A DNA stretch of 64,000 bases from Planctomycetota bacterium. Its GTDB lineage: Bacteria > Planctomycetota > Phycisphaerae > UBA1845. How positions within the stretch are numbered: position 1 is the first letter of the stretch; the number at the start of each line of letters is the position of its first letter. Location: the NCBI GenBank assembly GCA_029558835.1, contig JAKQDH010000012.1, positions 17,791 to 81,790 on the forward strand. Direction: 5' to 3'. Below the pieces are notes generated by a model. That model was not told where the DNA came from and ran no database searches. It worked only from the letters and a program-made list of their open reading frames with translations. The translations under genes and the position numbers were made by a program. This document shows positions 34,800-42,689 of the stretch, piece after piece.

Positions 34800-35606
34800 T
34801 TACTTCCCGGCGTAGTCGATGATGCGCGCGATCTCGCGCCTCAGGTGTGCCCGCGGGACGATCCGGTCGACGAAGCCGTGTTCGAGCATGAACTCCGCGG
34901 TCTGAAACCCCTCCGGCAGCTCGGCGTTGATCGTGTTGGCGATGACCCGCGGGCCGGCAAAGCCGATCATCGCCCCAGGCTCGGCCAGGATCACGTCGCC
35001 GAGGGAGGCGAAGCTGGCGGCCACGCCGGCCGTCGTGGGATCCGTCGCCACCACGATGTACAGCCCGCCCGCCTCGTCCAGGCGAGCCACGGCCGCCGAT
35101 GTCTTGGCCATCTGCACCAGCGAAACCATCCCCTCCTGCATGCGGGCCCCCCCCGAGGCGGTCACCATCACCAGGGGGAGGTTCTCCTCGGCCGCCCGTT
35201 CAATCGCCCGCGTGACCTTCTCCCCCACGACCGCCCCCATGGAGGCCATGATGAAGTTCGGATTCATCACGCCCAGGATGACCCGGCGTCCCCGGATGAA
35301 GGCCCGCCCGATGACCACGGCCTCGACTTCCCCCGTCCGCTCCTGCTCACGCTTGAGCCGCTCGGTGTAGGGCATGCGGTCCTTGAAGCCGAGCGGGTCC
35401 ACCGAGTGCAGGTCCACGGCGAACTCCTCGAAGGAGCCTGGGTCCACAAGCTGCTCGATCCGCGTGCGGGCGTCGATCCGGCGGTGGTAGCCGCACTCCG
35501 TGCAGACCTGGAGGGCCTCCACCACTTCCTTCTCGTAGACCATGTGCCCGCACTTCTCACAGCGCGTCCACAGGCCGGCCGGGACACCACGCACTTGTTC
35601 AGCCAT
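34800..35606 (-). CDS. accD: Acetyl-CoA carboxylase carboxyltransferase subunit beta
   Basis: A 268-residue AccD. It transfers the carboxyl group from carboxybiotin to acetyl-CoA with AccA, giving malonyl-CoA for fatty-acid synthesis. The N-terminal zinc ribbon is complete: CEKC (16-19) and CTEC (35-38). The crotonase-like core follows, with LPLVMVTASGGARMQEGMVS and DPTTAGVAASFASLGDVILA, the family's oxyanion-hole and CoA-binding segments. Length is a little shorter than the common 280-300 residues. It is the last gene of the minus-strand run gap-pgk-rpe-accD, 237 bases after rpe. AccA is not in the window. Confidence 0.95.
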   Translation of the reverse strand: MAEQVRGVPAGLWTRCEKCGHMVYEKEVVEALQVCTECGYHRRIDARTRIEQLVDPGSFEEFAVDLHSVDPLGFKDRMPYTERLKREQERTGEVEAVVIGRAFIRGRRVILGVMNPNFIMASMGAVVGEKVTRAIERAAEENLPLVMVTASGGARMQEGMVSLVQMAKTSAAVARLDEAGGLYIVVATDPTTAGVAASFASLGDVILAEPGAMIGFAGPRVIANTINAELPEGFQTAEFMLEHGFVDRIVPRAHLRREIARIIDYAGK

Positions 35607-35843
35607 CGCCGATCACACCTGGAAAACCACCTCGACTGCGGTAAGCGGCCCTCTCGCCCCCCGCCGGCATCAATCCGCGTCTACGGCCTGATTATACCCG
35701 GCAGCGAGCGTCTCGGGGCACCGCCGCCGGAATACCGGGGTACACCAGGGCCCCTGCCCCGTCAACCGGTGGGCACCTGCCCGCGGACCTGCCGGGGCTT
35801 GAGTAAGGCTTGGCATCGACAATCAGGACGGGAGCCGGCGCTG

Positions 35844-36557
35844 TCACCGGGGCACTTCGGCCGAGGCGCCGGCGGCCCGCTGGGCAAGCTCCTGCAGCCG
35901 GGCCCAGGCGGCCGCGGGGTCGGGCTCCCGGAAGACGGCCGTGCCTGCCACCAGTGTGTCGGCACCGGCGCTCACCGCCGCCTCGATCGTCTTGTCGTCG
36001 ATCCCCCCGTCGATCTCCAGACGCTGATGCGGCTTGAGCAAACCGTGCAACTCCCGCACTTTGGGCAGCACGTCGGTGATGAACTTCTGCCCCCCGAACC
36101 CCGGCCAGACGCTCATCACCAGCACCAGATCCACCAGGGTAAGCACCGACTCAAGGGCCGAGGCCGGCGTAGTCGGGTTCAGGCTGACCCCGACACACAC
36201 CCCCAGGGACCGGAGGAAGTTCACCAGCCCGACGGGGTCGTCCGTGGTCTCGATGTGGAACGTAATGAGGTCACAGCCGGCCCCTACGAACGCCTCCGCA
36301 TATCGGCGCGGCTCGGCGATCATCAGGTGGGCATCGAAGAACATCCGCGACACCCGGCGGACATCACTGATGACCCCGGGCCCGAAGCTCAGGTTCGGGA
36401 CGAAGTGGCCGTCCATCACGTCCAGGTGCAACACCTCCGCCCCGGCCCCCTCGACCGCGCCCACGTGCTCGCCCAGCCGGGCGAAATCAGCCGCCAGCAG
36501 CGACGGCGCCACGCGTACCCGTGGCTCAGCCAAGGCAAAGGGAGACTCTGACGTCAT
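35844..36557 (-). CDS. rpe: Ribulose-phosphate 3-epimerase
   Basis: A 237-residue TIM-barrel enzyme interconverting ribulose-5-phosphate and xylulose-5-phosphate. Motifs: VAPSLLAADFARL at the start, HLDVMDGHFVPNLSFGP with the metal-binding His and Asp, MSVWPGFGGQKF (the family's phosphate/loop motif) and EIDGGIDDKT with the catalytic Asp. ATG 36557 gives the usual short N-terminus; a GTG eight codons earlier is possible. It lies 36 bases after pgk, probably co-transcribed. Confidence 0.95.
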   Translation of the reverse strand: MTSESPFALAEPRVRVAPSLLAADFARLGEHVGAVEGAGAEVLHLDVMDGHFVPNLSFGPGVISDVRRVSRMFFDAHLMIAEPRRYAEAFVGAGCDLITFHIETTDDPVGLVNFLRSLGVCVGVSLNPTTPASALESVLTLVDLVLVMSVWPGFGGQKFITDVLPKVRELHGLLKPHQRLEIDGGIDDKTIEAAVSAGADTLVAGTAVFREPDPAAAWARLQELAQRAAGASAEVPR

Positions 36558-36593
36558 GGTATTGGGAACCCGGGCGGCCACGGTCCTGCCCGC

Positions 36594-37826
36594 CTACGCC
36601 TCGTCCAGGATGTCGATGGCCGTGAACTTCTTGCCCTCGAGGAACTCGAGCGACGCGCCTCCGCCGGTGGATACATGGCTGACGCGGTCGTTCAGGTCGG
36701 CCTTGGCGATGGCGGCCGCGCTGTCACCGCCCCCCACCACGGTCACCGCCCCGGCGGCCGTGGCATCCGCCAGGGCCTGGGCAACCGCCAGCGTGCCCTT
36801 GTCGAACGGCGGGGTCTCGAACACGCCCATCGGACCGTTCCAGATGATGGTCTTGGCGTGCTTGATGATCTCCACGAACTTGGCGATGGTCTTGGGCCCG
36901 ATGTCGAGCCCCATCATGTCCGGCGGGATGGGCCCCTCGTACACCTGGGATGCCACTCCCGGAGCGATCTCGCGCGCCGCGACGGAGTCCACGGGCAGTT
37001 TCAGCCGGTCGTGCGCCACCTTGCGCAGCGACGTGGCGAACTCAAAGCGGTCGCGCTCGACGAGGCTCTTGCCGACCTCGACGCCGGCGGCCGCCAGGAA
37101 CGTGTAGGCCATTGCCCCGCCGATCAGGATCGTGTCGCACTTGCCCAGCAGTGACTCAATGACCGCGATCTTGTCGGAGACCTTCGCCCCCCCCAGCACG
37201 CAGACGAACGGCGTCTTGGGGTTGCTGACCGCCTCGCCCAGGAACTTCAGTTCGCGCTGCACCAGGTACCCCACGACGCGCGGCTTGCCCTCCATCAGCC
37301 GCGGTACCGTCAGCATGCTGGCGTTGTCACGGTGACAGGTGGCGAAGGCGTCGTTGACGTAGACGTCGGCCAACTCGGCAAGCTGGCGGGCAAAAGACTC
37401 CTTCTGCTCGCGCACGGCGGGGTCCTTGGCGGCGTTCTTGTCCTTGATGGTCTCCTCGTCATGGAAGCGGAGGTTCTCCAGGACGCACACGTCGCCGTCG
37501 CGCAGTGCCTGCACGGCCTTGGCCACCTCCGGTCCGACGCAGTTGGGAACCAGCTTCACCGGCTTGCCCAGCAGCTCGGTCAGGCGCTTGGCCACCGGCG
37601 CCAGCGAGAACTTCTTGTGGTCATCCGGTCCGCCTTCCGGGCGACCCAAGTGGCTCAGCAGGATCAAGCGCCCGCCGCCCTCCATCAGCCGCCGGATCGT
37701 CGGCAGGGCGCTGGTGATGCGCCGGTCGTCGGTGATCTTCTGCTGCTTATCCAAAGGAACGTTCAGGTCCAGGCGGACCAGGACGCGCTTCGACCGGACG
37801 TTTACGTCAGCAACGGTTTTCTTCAT
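36594..37826 (-). CDS. pgk: Phosphoglycerate kinase
   Basis: A 410-residue Pgk, making 3-phosphoglycerate and ATP from 1,3-bisphosphoglycerate in glycolysis (or the reverse). Motifs: RVLVRLDLNVPLD (substrate site near the start), RLILLSHLGRPEGG, YVNDAFATCHRDNASM, FVCVLGGAKVSDKIAVIESL and TVVGGGDSAAAIAKAD (nucleotide-binding loop). ATG 37826 is preferred to an upstream alternative because the protein then begins KKTVADVNVRSKRVLVRLD as is usual. It lies 129 bases after gap and 36 before rpe. Confidence 0.96.
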   Translation of the reverse strand: MKKTVADVNVRSKRVLVRLDLNVPLDKQQKITDDRRITSALPTIRRLMEGGGRLILLSHLGRPEGGPDDHKKFSLAPVAKRLTELLGKPVKLVPNCVGPEVAKAVQALRDGDVCVLENLRFHDEETIKDKNAAKDPAVREQKESFARQLAELADVYVNDAFATCHRDNASMLTVPRLMEGKPRVVGYLVQRELKFLGEAVSNPKTPFVCVLGGAKVSDKIAVIESLLGKCDTILIGGAMAYTFLAAAGVEVGKSLVERDRFEFATSLRKVAHDRLKLPVDSVAAREIAPGVASQVYEGPIPPDMMGLDIGPKTIAKFVEIIKHAKTIIWNGPMGVFETPPFDKGTLAVAQALADATAAGAVTVVGGGDSAAAIAKADLNDRVSHVSTGGGASLEFLEGKKFTAIDILDEA

Positions 37827-37955
37827 GGCAATCACCCGCAACAAACTGAGCGGCGCGCCGGTGGGACTGTCCCGATCCGGCGCGCCCAGAAACTCCTACC
37901 ATCGGGTCCGTTTCGTGTCCGGTCCCGTACCTTCCGCGCCCACTGCCCGCGCGGG

Positions 37956-38984
37956 CTACTTCATCTTGCCCACCAGGGCCGCCAAGTCCGCCGTACGTTC
38001 CGCGTAACCCCACTCATTGTCGTACCAGGCGATGACCTTCACCAGGTTGCCGCCCTCGGCCGGCATGGTCATGGTGCTCAGCCCGTCCACCACCGAGCTG
38101 GCGTGCGTGCCGATGATGTCCGAGCTGACCAGCGGGTCCTCGCTGTATTCGAGGATGCCCTTGAGCGCGCCGTTGGCCGCCGCCTTCAGGGCCGCGTTGA
38201 TCTCGGCCGCCGTCACCGCCTTCTTCAGCGTGATCACCAGGTCCACCGCGGAGCCGTCAGCCACCGGAACCCGCAGGGCGAAACCGTTGAGCTTGCCCTT
38301 CAGGTCCGGCAGCACCTTGCCGACCGCCCGAGCCGCCCCGGTCGTGGTGGGGATGATGTTCAGGGCGGCCGCCCGCGCCCGGCGCGCATCCTTGTGGATC
38401 ATGTCCGTCACGCGCTGGTCATTCGTGTAGGCGTGCACCGTCGTCATCAGCCCCTCGACGATGCCGAACTTCTCGTGCAACACCTTGGCCACCGGCGCGA
38501 GGCAGTTCGTCGTGCAACTCGCGTTGGACAGGCACTTGTGCTCCGGGCGGATCTGGTCATGGTTGACGCCCATGACCACGGTCAGGTCCGGTTCATCCTT
38601 GGCCGGGGCGCTGAGGATCACTTTCCGCGCGCCCGCCTTGAGGTGGTCCGCATAGCCGCCCTTGTCGCTTTCACGCTTGGTGAAGACGCCCGTGGATTCG
38701 ATGACCACGTCGACCTTCATGTCGCGCCAGGGCAGGTTGGCGGGGGCCTTCTCGCCCAATACCTTGATCTTCTTGCCATTGACGATCAGACCGTCCTCCG
38801 CCGCCTCGACGGTTCCCTTGAAGCGTCCGTGGACGGAGTCATACATGAGCAACTGCCGCAGGGTCGGGACATCGGACAGATCGTTCACCGCCACGACTTC
38901 AAACTCGTTGCCACGGGCGGCCATCACGCGCGTCACCAGCCGTCCGATCCGACCGAAACCGTTCACACCTACTCGTAATGCCAT
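37956..38984 (-). CDS. gap: Glyceraldehyde-3-phosphate dehydrogenase, type I
   Basis: A 342-residue GAPDH. Motifs: [13 protein letters not shown] (NAD-binding Rossmann loop at the start), [28 protein letters not shown] with the catalytic Cys, TVHAYTNDQ with the catalytic His region, and [18 protein letters not shown] lies nine bases before ATG 38984. It leads the run gap-pgk-rpe-accD. Coenzyme choice (NAD or NADP) cannot be fixed with certainty, but VNDLSD with an Asp after the second strand favours NAD. Confidence 0.96.
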   Translation of the reverse strand: MALRVGVNGFGRIGRLVTRVMAARGNEFEVVAVNDLSDVPTLRQLLMYDSVHGRFKGTVEAAEDGLIVNGKKIKVLGEKAPANLPWRDMKVDVVIESTGVFTKRESDKGGYADHLKAGARKVILSAPAKDEPDLTVVMGVNHDQIRPEHKCLSNASCTTNCLAPVAKVLHEKFGIVEGLMTTVHAYTNDQRVTDMIHKDARRARAAALNIIPTTTGAARAVGKVLPDLKGKLNGFALRVPVADGSAVDLVITLKKAVTAAEINAALKAAANGALKGILEYSEDPLVSSDIIGTHASSVVDGLSTMTMPAEGGNLVKVIAWYDNEWGYAERTADLAALVGKMK

Positions 38985-39391
38985 TGCCGATTACTCCCGA
39001 ACTGCTTGCCCCTCACGTGAGCGACACGCCCACCGATCAGGAACATGTAGGCCCCAGGCCTGCTGCCCGAAGTCCTGGTAGAGATATCGCCGGTCCCATA
39101 GCACACCCTTGAGACCGCCCGACCCAAACCACACCACCATTCCCGGACCGTGCGCCCCAGGTCCGGAAAAACAGGGGATAGGACACAAGTACGTTACGCA
39201 CGGCTTCCAGGCCCGTCAAGCCGGTGCCCCCCAGCGGCCGGGTATGCCGGTAGAACTCCGGGTGCTTTGGCCCCGCCCCCCTGCGGGCGACATAGGAAGC
39301 GCCGACGCCGCCACGTGGAACGACGAACCTCAGTGGTGTCTCACGTCGGCCGCAGGGGGCCGGAGCTACCGGGGGGCGTCCCTGGGCCAGC
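38985..39391. other. Intergenic region with a family C inverted pair
   Basis: About 400 bases between amrS and gap, both on the minus strand. No gene is visible. It should contain the promoter of the gap-pgk-rpe-accD run, but I could not pick a -35/-10 pair. Its left part is the family C element at 39276-39376. Confidence 0.5.
39276..39376. repeat. Family C inverted pair
   Basis: CCCCCCTGCGGGCGACATAG (39276-39295) and TCTCACGTCGGCCGCAGGGG (39339-39358) form the arms of an imperfect inverted repeat. It ends GGCCGGAGCTACC. The same GTC-GCCC/GGGG-AGCTACC arrangement is seen at 26431-26510. Confidence 0.6.
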
Positions 39392-40507
39392 TTAGGGCCT
39401 GACGGGGCGTGGCCGGCCCGCGCTGACGGGGTCGTCAGGTCCCGCCACCTCCCATACTCCCGGGATCCGCGTGCCACAGGCGTAGCAGGCCGAACCCTGC
39501 ATCCGATTCTCCCGGACGCTGAACCCCACCCGCGAAATCAACCGCGCCCCGCAGGAGTGGCAGTAAGTATGCTCGCGGTCGCCCACGCCGCCGGGCAGGT
39601 TGCCCGCGTACACATAACGCAGTCCGGCCCGGGTCCCCGTCTCGGCCGCCCGCGCCAGCGTCTCGCTCGGGGTCCGGCGAGTGTCTCCCATCTTATAGTC
39701 CGGATGAAAGGCCGTCACGTGCCACGGAATGTCCACCGACACCCCGGCCAGGAACTCCGCCAGCCGGCGCAGCTCGTCATTGCCGTCGTTAAGCCCCGGC
39801 ACCACCAGCGTGACCACCTCGACCCAGAAGTCCATCTCCTTCAACCGCCGGATTGTGTCCAACACGACCTGAAGCACGCCGCCGAGCAGCCGGTACTTCT
39901 TGTCGTCGAACCCCTTCAAATCGACCTTGTAGAGGCTCACGTACGGCCGGATGAACTCCAACACCGCCGGCGTGGCGTTCCCGTTGCTGACGAACCCGCA
40001 CGCGATTCCCGCAGCAGTTGCCAGCTTGAAGATATCCACCGCCCAGTCGGCCGTGATCAGCGGCTCGTTGTACGTGCTCACCATGACGGGGACCCGGTGC
40101 TCGACGGCCAGCTCGACCAGCCGCTCGGCCGAGCAGAACGTGGGAAAGGCGACCGCCGCCTCATCACGCAAGACCTGGCTGCTGATCCAGTTCTGGCAGA
40201 AGCTGCAATGGTAGTCACACCCGAGCATGCCGAACGAGAACGCCTCGCGCCCCGGATAGGCATGATAGAACGGCTTCTTCTCGATCGGATCGACCTGCAA
40301 CCCGGCCACGTACCCGGCCGGCACCCGCAACTGACCGCCTTCATTGAACCGCACCCGACAGACGCCCGTCCGCCCCGGTTTGACGACGCAACGATGCCCA
40401 CAAGCGAGGCATTCAAGCGCCCCTTCTTCCTGAGCGCGCACCAACTCCGGCGCGGCCGGCATCGTGTTGTCGGCCAGGAGTTGCTTAAGCTGTATCGAGC
40501 CGGGCAT
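39392..40507 (-). CDS. amrS: AmmeMemoRadiSam-system radical SAM enzyme
   Basis: A 371-residue radical SAM protein of the AmrS type. The iron-sulfur motif is CDYHCSFC (C97, C101, C104). Before it are conserved features of the family: CLACGHRCVVKPGRTGVC (a Cys-rich segment, residues 33-50) and VDPIEKKPFYHAYPG. Near the C-terminus is another Cys pair (YCHSCGARLI, and CYACGTR), unusual enough to suggest a second metal site. ATG 40507 is chosen for the SD GGAGGA eight bases before; an upstream start adds 37 unlike residues. The system takes its name from co-occurrence with AMMECR1 and Memo proteins; neither lies in this window and the reaction is not established. Confidence 0.92.
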   Translation of the reverse strand: MPGSIQLKQLLADNTMPAAPELVRAQEEGALECLACGHRCVVKPGRTGVCRVRFNEGGQLRVPAGYVAGLQVDPIEKKPFYHAYPGREAFSFGMLGCDYHCSFCQNWISSQVLRDEAAVAFPTFCSAERLVELAVEHRVPVMVSTYNEPLITADWAVDIFKLATAAGIACGFVSNGNATPAVLEFIRPYVSLYKVDLKGFDDKKYRLLGGVLQVVLDTIRRLKEMDFWVEVVTLVVPGLNDGNDELRRLAEFLAGVSVDIPWHVTAFHPDYKMGDTRRTPSETLARAAETGTRAGLRYVYAGNLPGGVGDREHTYCHSCGARLISRVGFSVRENRMQGSACYACGTRIPGVWEVAGPDDPVSAGRPRPVRP

Positions 40508-40549
40508 GCGGGGTGTCCTCCGCGCGTCAAGCCGGGCACGGCGCCTGGT

Positions 40550-40570
40550 GCCGCTGCTCTTGAGCAGTGC
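40550..40570. repeat. Family G small hairpin, copy 1
   Basis: GCCGCTGCTCTTGAGCAGTG followed by C: a hairpin with GCTGCTC and GAGCAGTGC arms and a TT loop, just upstream of the amrS start. A second copy is at 41063-41088. Confidence 0.5.
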
Positions 40571-40681
40571 TGACCTCGCGGCCTGACATCCCCCGGCACT
40601 GATCGAGACCAGTGGCACACCCGAAAACGAGCGCGTGACGCTTCACTACATACCTAGGACCACGCAGCAGGGAGACCAGTC

Positions 40682-40780
40682 GGGTGGCATGCCCAAGCCG
40701 AAGGCGCCGGCATGCGGTCGTGGGAGGCAGGCCTTCGCTCGCGGGCAAGCATGGCGGCGCTGCGCTTGGCCATGCCACCC
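40682..40780. repeat. Family A palindromic repeat element, best-preserved copy
   Basis: Begins GGTGGCATGCCCAAGCCGAA then GGCGCCGGCATGC; ends GCATGGCGGCGCTGCGCTTG then GCCATGCCACCC. Outer arms GGTGGCATG/CATGCCACC and CCAAGC/GCTTGG are complementary; the inner arms GCGCCGGCATGC and GCATGGCGGCGC are complementary with one mismatch. The loop is about 35 bases. Confidence 0.8.
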
Positions 40781-40892
40781 CCTTCCGACCCTCGGCCTCC
40801 CCATTGCGTGGAGCTACTTAGGATGATACGCGCCGCGGGGCTGCCTGCCAGCGACGGGGGCGATGCAAATTCGGGCTTGAGGAGGGGCCTGT

Positions 40893-40955
40893 GTGCAACG
40901 CGACGACGGCGCCCCGAGGCCTCAAGAGCCTCGAAGCGCCGTCGTCGCGTTGCAC
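40893..40955. repeat. Perfect 20-base-pair stem-loop
   Basis: GTGCAACGCGACGACGGCGC (40893-40912) and GCGCCGTCGTCGCGTTGCAC (40936-40955) are exact reverse complements. The 23-base interior contains a second stem, CGAGGC (40915-40920) with GCCTCG (40928-40933), around a CTCAAGA loop. It lies about 170 bases past the stop of the minus-strand gene at 41125. No T-run follows on either strand. Confidence 0.85.
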
Positions 40956-41062
40956 GCGCTGGCCGGTCATGTCGGATCCGGGCAGGACCGTCGCGGCCGT
41001 CACAGGTGCCGCGGAGAGGCGCCGCCCCTGGGCCACAGACCGTCACGCGCTCGCTGTCCGGG

Positions 41063-41088
41063 GTGCCACCGCTCTTGAGCAGTGGCAC
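41063..41088. repeat. Family G small hairpin, copy 2
   Basis: GTGCCACCGCTC TT GAGCAGTGGCAC: twelve-base arms with one mismatch. It lies about 40 bases past the stop of the minus-strand gene at 41125, where a terminator might be expected, but no T-run follows. Confidence 0.55.
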
Positions 41089-41124
41089 ACGAGCCCGGCC
41101 CGAAGGCTCGAATGTGACCGCGCC

Positions 41125-42330
41125 CTACTCCGTGCAGGGATTCGGATCGCACCCAGTCCCGTCGCCCTGATATTCGCCGCCCTGCCGGTGGCAGGCCCGC
41201 GGCGGGAGGACCACGCACTCCTCACCCAGGCAGCAGGCGCCCTCCCGCGGCGGGGGCGGCGGCGGCAGCGGCTCCAGCACGAAGCTGTGCTCGACGGACT
41301 CGCCCGAGGCGACCTCGATCGGCTCGACGACCGGGCGATAGCCCTCGGCGCCGGCCCCCAACCCGTACACACCGGGCGGAACGTCGGTCATTGCGAAGCA
41401 GCCGTCATCACCCGCGGTCACCTGCCGAACTACGTGGGTGTGCCGGATCAGCACGACGTGGGCACCCGGAAGGGGCACTTGCGTCCCGTCATCCTGCAAG
41501 CCGGAGACACAGCCGGTGATCGCGCCATCCTCGGGCGGCTGAAGCACGAAGTTCTGCTCGGTCGTCTCATGGGCCACCACAACAACGGTGGCCTCGGCCG
41601 GCGCGAAACCCGGTGCCCCGGCGCGCAGCAGGAACTCACCCGGCGGAACCCCTTCCATCGCGTAGCAACCGTCGTCTCCAGCAACGGCCTCGCGGATGGG
41701 GACATCCGCGGCGAGCAGGACCAGGTGGGCCCCGGGCAACGGAATCTCGTCGCCGTCCTCGGTCACACCGGTAACGCAGCCCTCGAGCGTGCCGAATTCC
41801 TCCGGCGCGCCGACGGGCAGCAGAACGAACGTGCAATCGGTCGTCTCGCCGGGGCGTACCGGCAGATGCCGCGCCTGCGGCGCGTAATCCGCCGCCGATA
41901 CGACCAGCAGGTAACCCCCCGGCGGGAGCGACGCGAACGCGAAGCTCCCGTCGTCACCGCTGGCCGTCATCCCCATCAGCTCGGGCTGATGGTGCCTGCC
42001 CGCGCGGAACGCCCACACCGCGGCACCGGGCAGCGGCGCCGGATCGCCGGATGCAGGGTGCAGCACCATGCCCGAAACCACGCCCGGTTCCGGTACGACC
42101 GGGCTGATCTCCGTGCCCGACTCCACGGTGGAGACCAACTCGACGCCGGAGACTCCCTCGGCCGCGCCGGTCGGCGTCGCGGATCCCGCCAGCGTCCCAG
42201 ACCCCGCCACGCCGGTCGAGGCTAACCCGCGCACCACGTGCGACGCTCCCCACGTCGGTCCGGCCACCCACGCCACCAGACCCATCCCTACCACAACTGC
42301 CGTGAATACAAGCAATTTCCGTCTGTTCAT
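41125..42330 (-). CDS. Exported protein with carboxypeptidase-regulatory-like repeats
   Basis: About 401 residues. AGGAGG lies nine bases before ATG 42330; a GTG immediately before it would have six-base spacing, adding one residue. The signal peptide is KLLVFTAVVVGMGLVAWVAG. After a Thr/Gly/Ser-rich linker, three CarboxypepD_reg/SpaA-like beta-sandwich units follow, each with a PLPGA-V-(A/L)-DDG-F/YAM-P-G-Y/F-L-Y/F pattern: SGMVLHPASGDPAPLPGAAV, EGCVTGVTEDGDEIPLPGAH, TGCVSGLQDDGTQVPLPGAH. The end is a Cys-rich tail (GACCLGEECVVLPPRACHRQ and a final CDPNPCTE) seen on many planctomycete secreted proteins. A structural or adhesive surface protein is likely; no enzyme motif is visible. Confidence 0.78.
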   Translation of the reverse strand: MNRRKLLVFTAVVVGMGLVAWVAGPTWGASHVVRGLASTGVAGSGTLAGSATPTGAAEGVSGVELVSTVESGTEISPVVPEPGVVSGMVLHPASGDPAPLPGAAVWAFRAGRHHQPELMGMTASGDDGSFAFASLPPGGYLLVVSAADYAPQARHLPVRPGETTDCTFVLLPVGAPEEFGTLEGCVTGVTEDGDEIPLPGAHLVLLAADVPIREAVAGDDGCYAMEGVPPGEFLLRAGAPGFAPAEATVVVVAHETTEQNFVLQPPEDGAITGCVSGLQDDGTQVPLPGAHVVLIRHTHVVRQVTAGDDGCFAMTDVPPGVYGLGAGAEGYRPVVEPIEVASGESVEHSFVLEPLPPPPPPREGACCLGEECVVLPPRACHRQGGEYQGDGTGCDPNPCTE

Positions 42331-42689
42331 CACTCGTGACCTCCTGTTCGTCGCGCCTATGAAGACACCCCGTTGTGTCGCTTCTCCTCAGTTGGGTCAA
42401 CGCCTGCGCGAGCGGCTTATTGCCCCCCGACGCCTCACCTCTGCTGCGGGGGTCCCCGTGGTGGGCACCCCCACCTCTGGACACCCCCACGCGGGCCCCG
42501 TGGATGTCGAAGTTTACCGCCAGCACGGAGGGCAAGAGCCCCGGGGGCGGCCTTTCGCCCGGCCGCCACAGCCCTCAGGGCAGCGAGGCCCTCCGCTCGG
42601 CAAGGTTGGCTGGCAGTCGGGTAGGAACGGATCCACCACGTTGACCGGCGCACGTTGACGCCGCGGTGCAGGCACGTCATTCTGCCCGC
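42331..42689. other. Divergent intergenic region
   Basis: About 360 bases between two divergent genes. No gene seen. No clear promoter pair found in this GC-rich stretch. Confidence 0.4.

Larger units (their letters stand above)
40508..41124. other. Repeat-rich intergenic region
   Basis: About 615 bases between amrS and the carboxypeptidase-regulatory-domain gene, both on the minus strand. No gene seen. It contains two family G hairpins, a family A element (40682-40780) and a 63-base perfect-stem hairpin (40893-40955). Confidence 0.6.

Noticed and set aside
34731..36551. A 606-codon open frame on the plus strand
   Set aside because: Antisense to accD and rpe, both with clear family motifs. 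The product would be His/Arg-rich with no recognisable domain.
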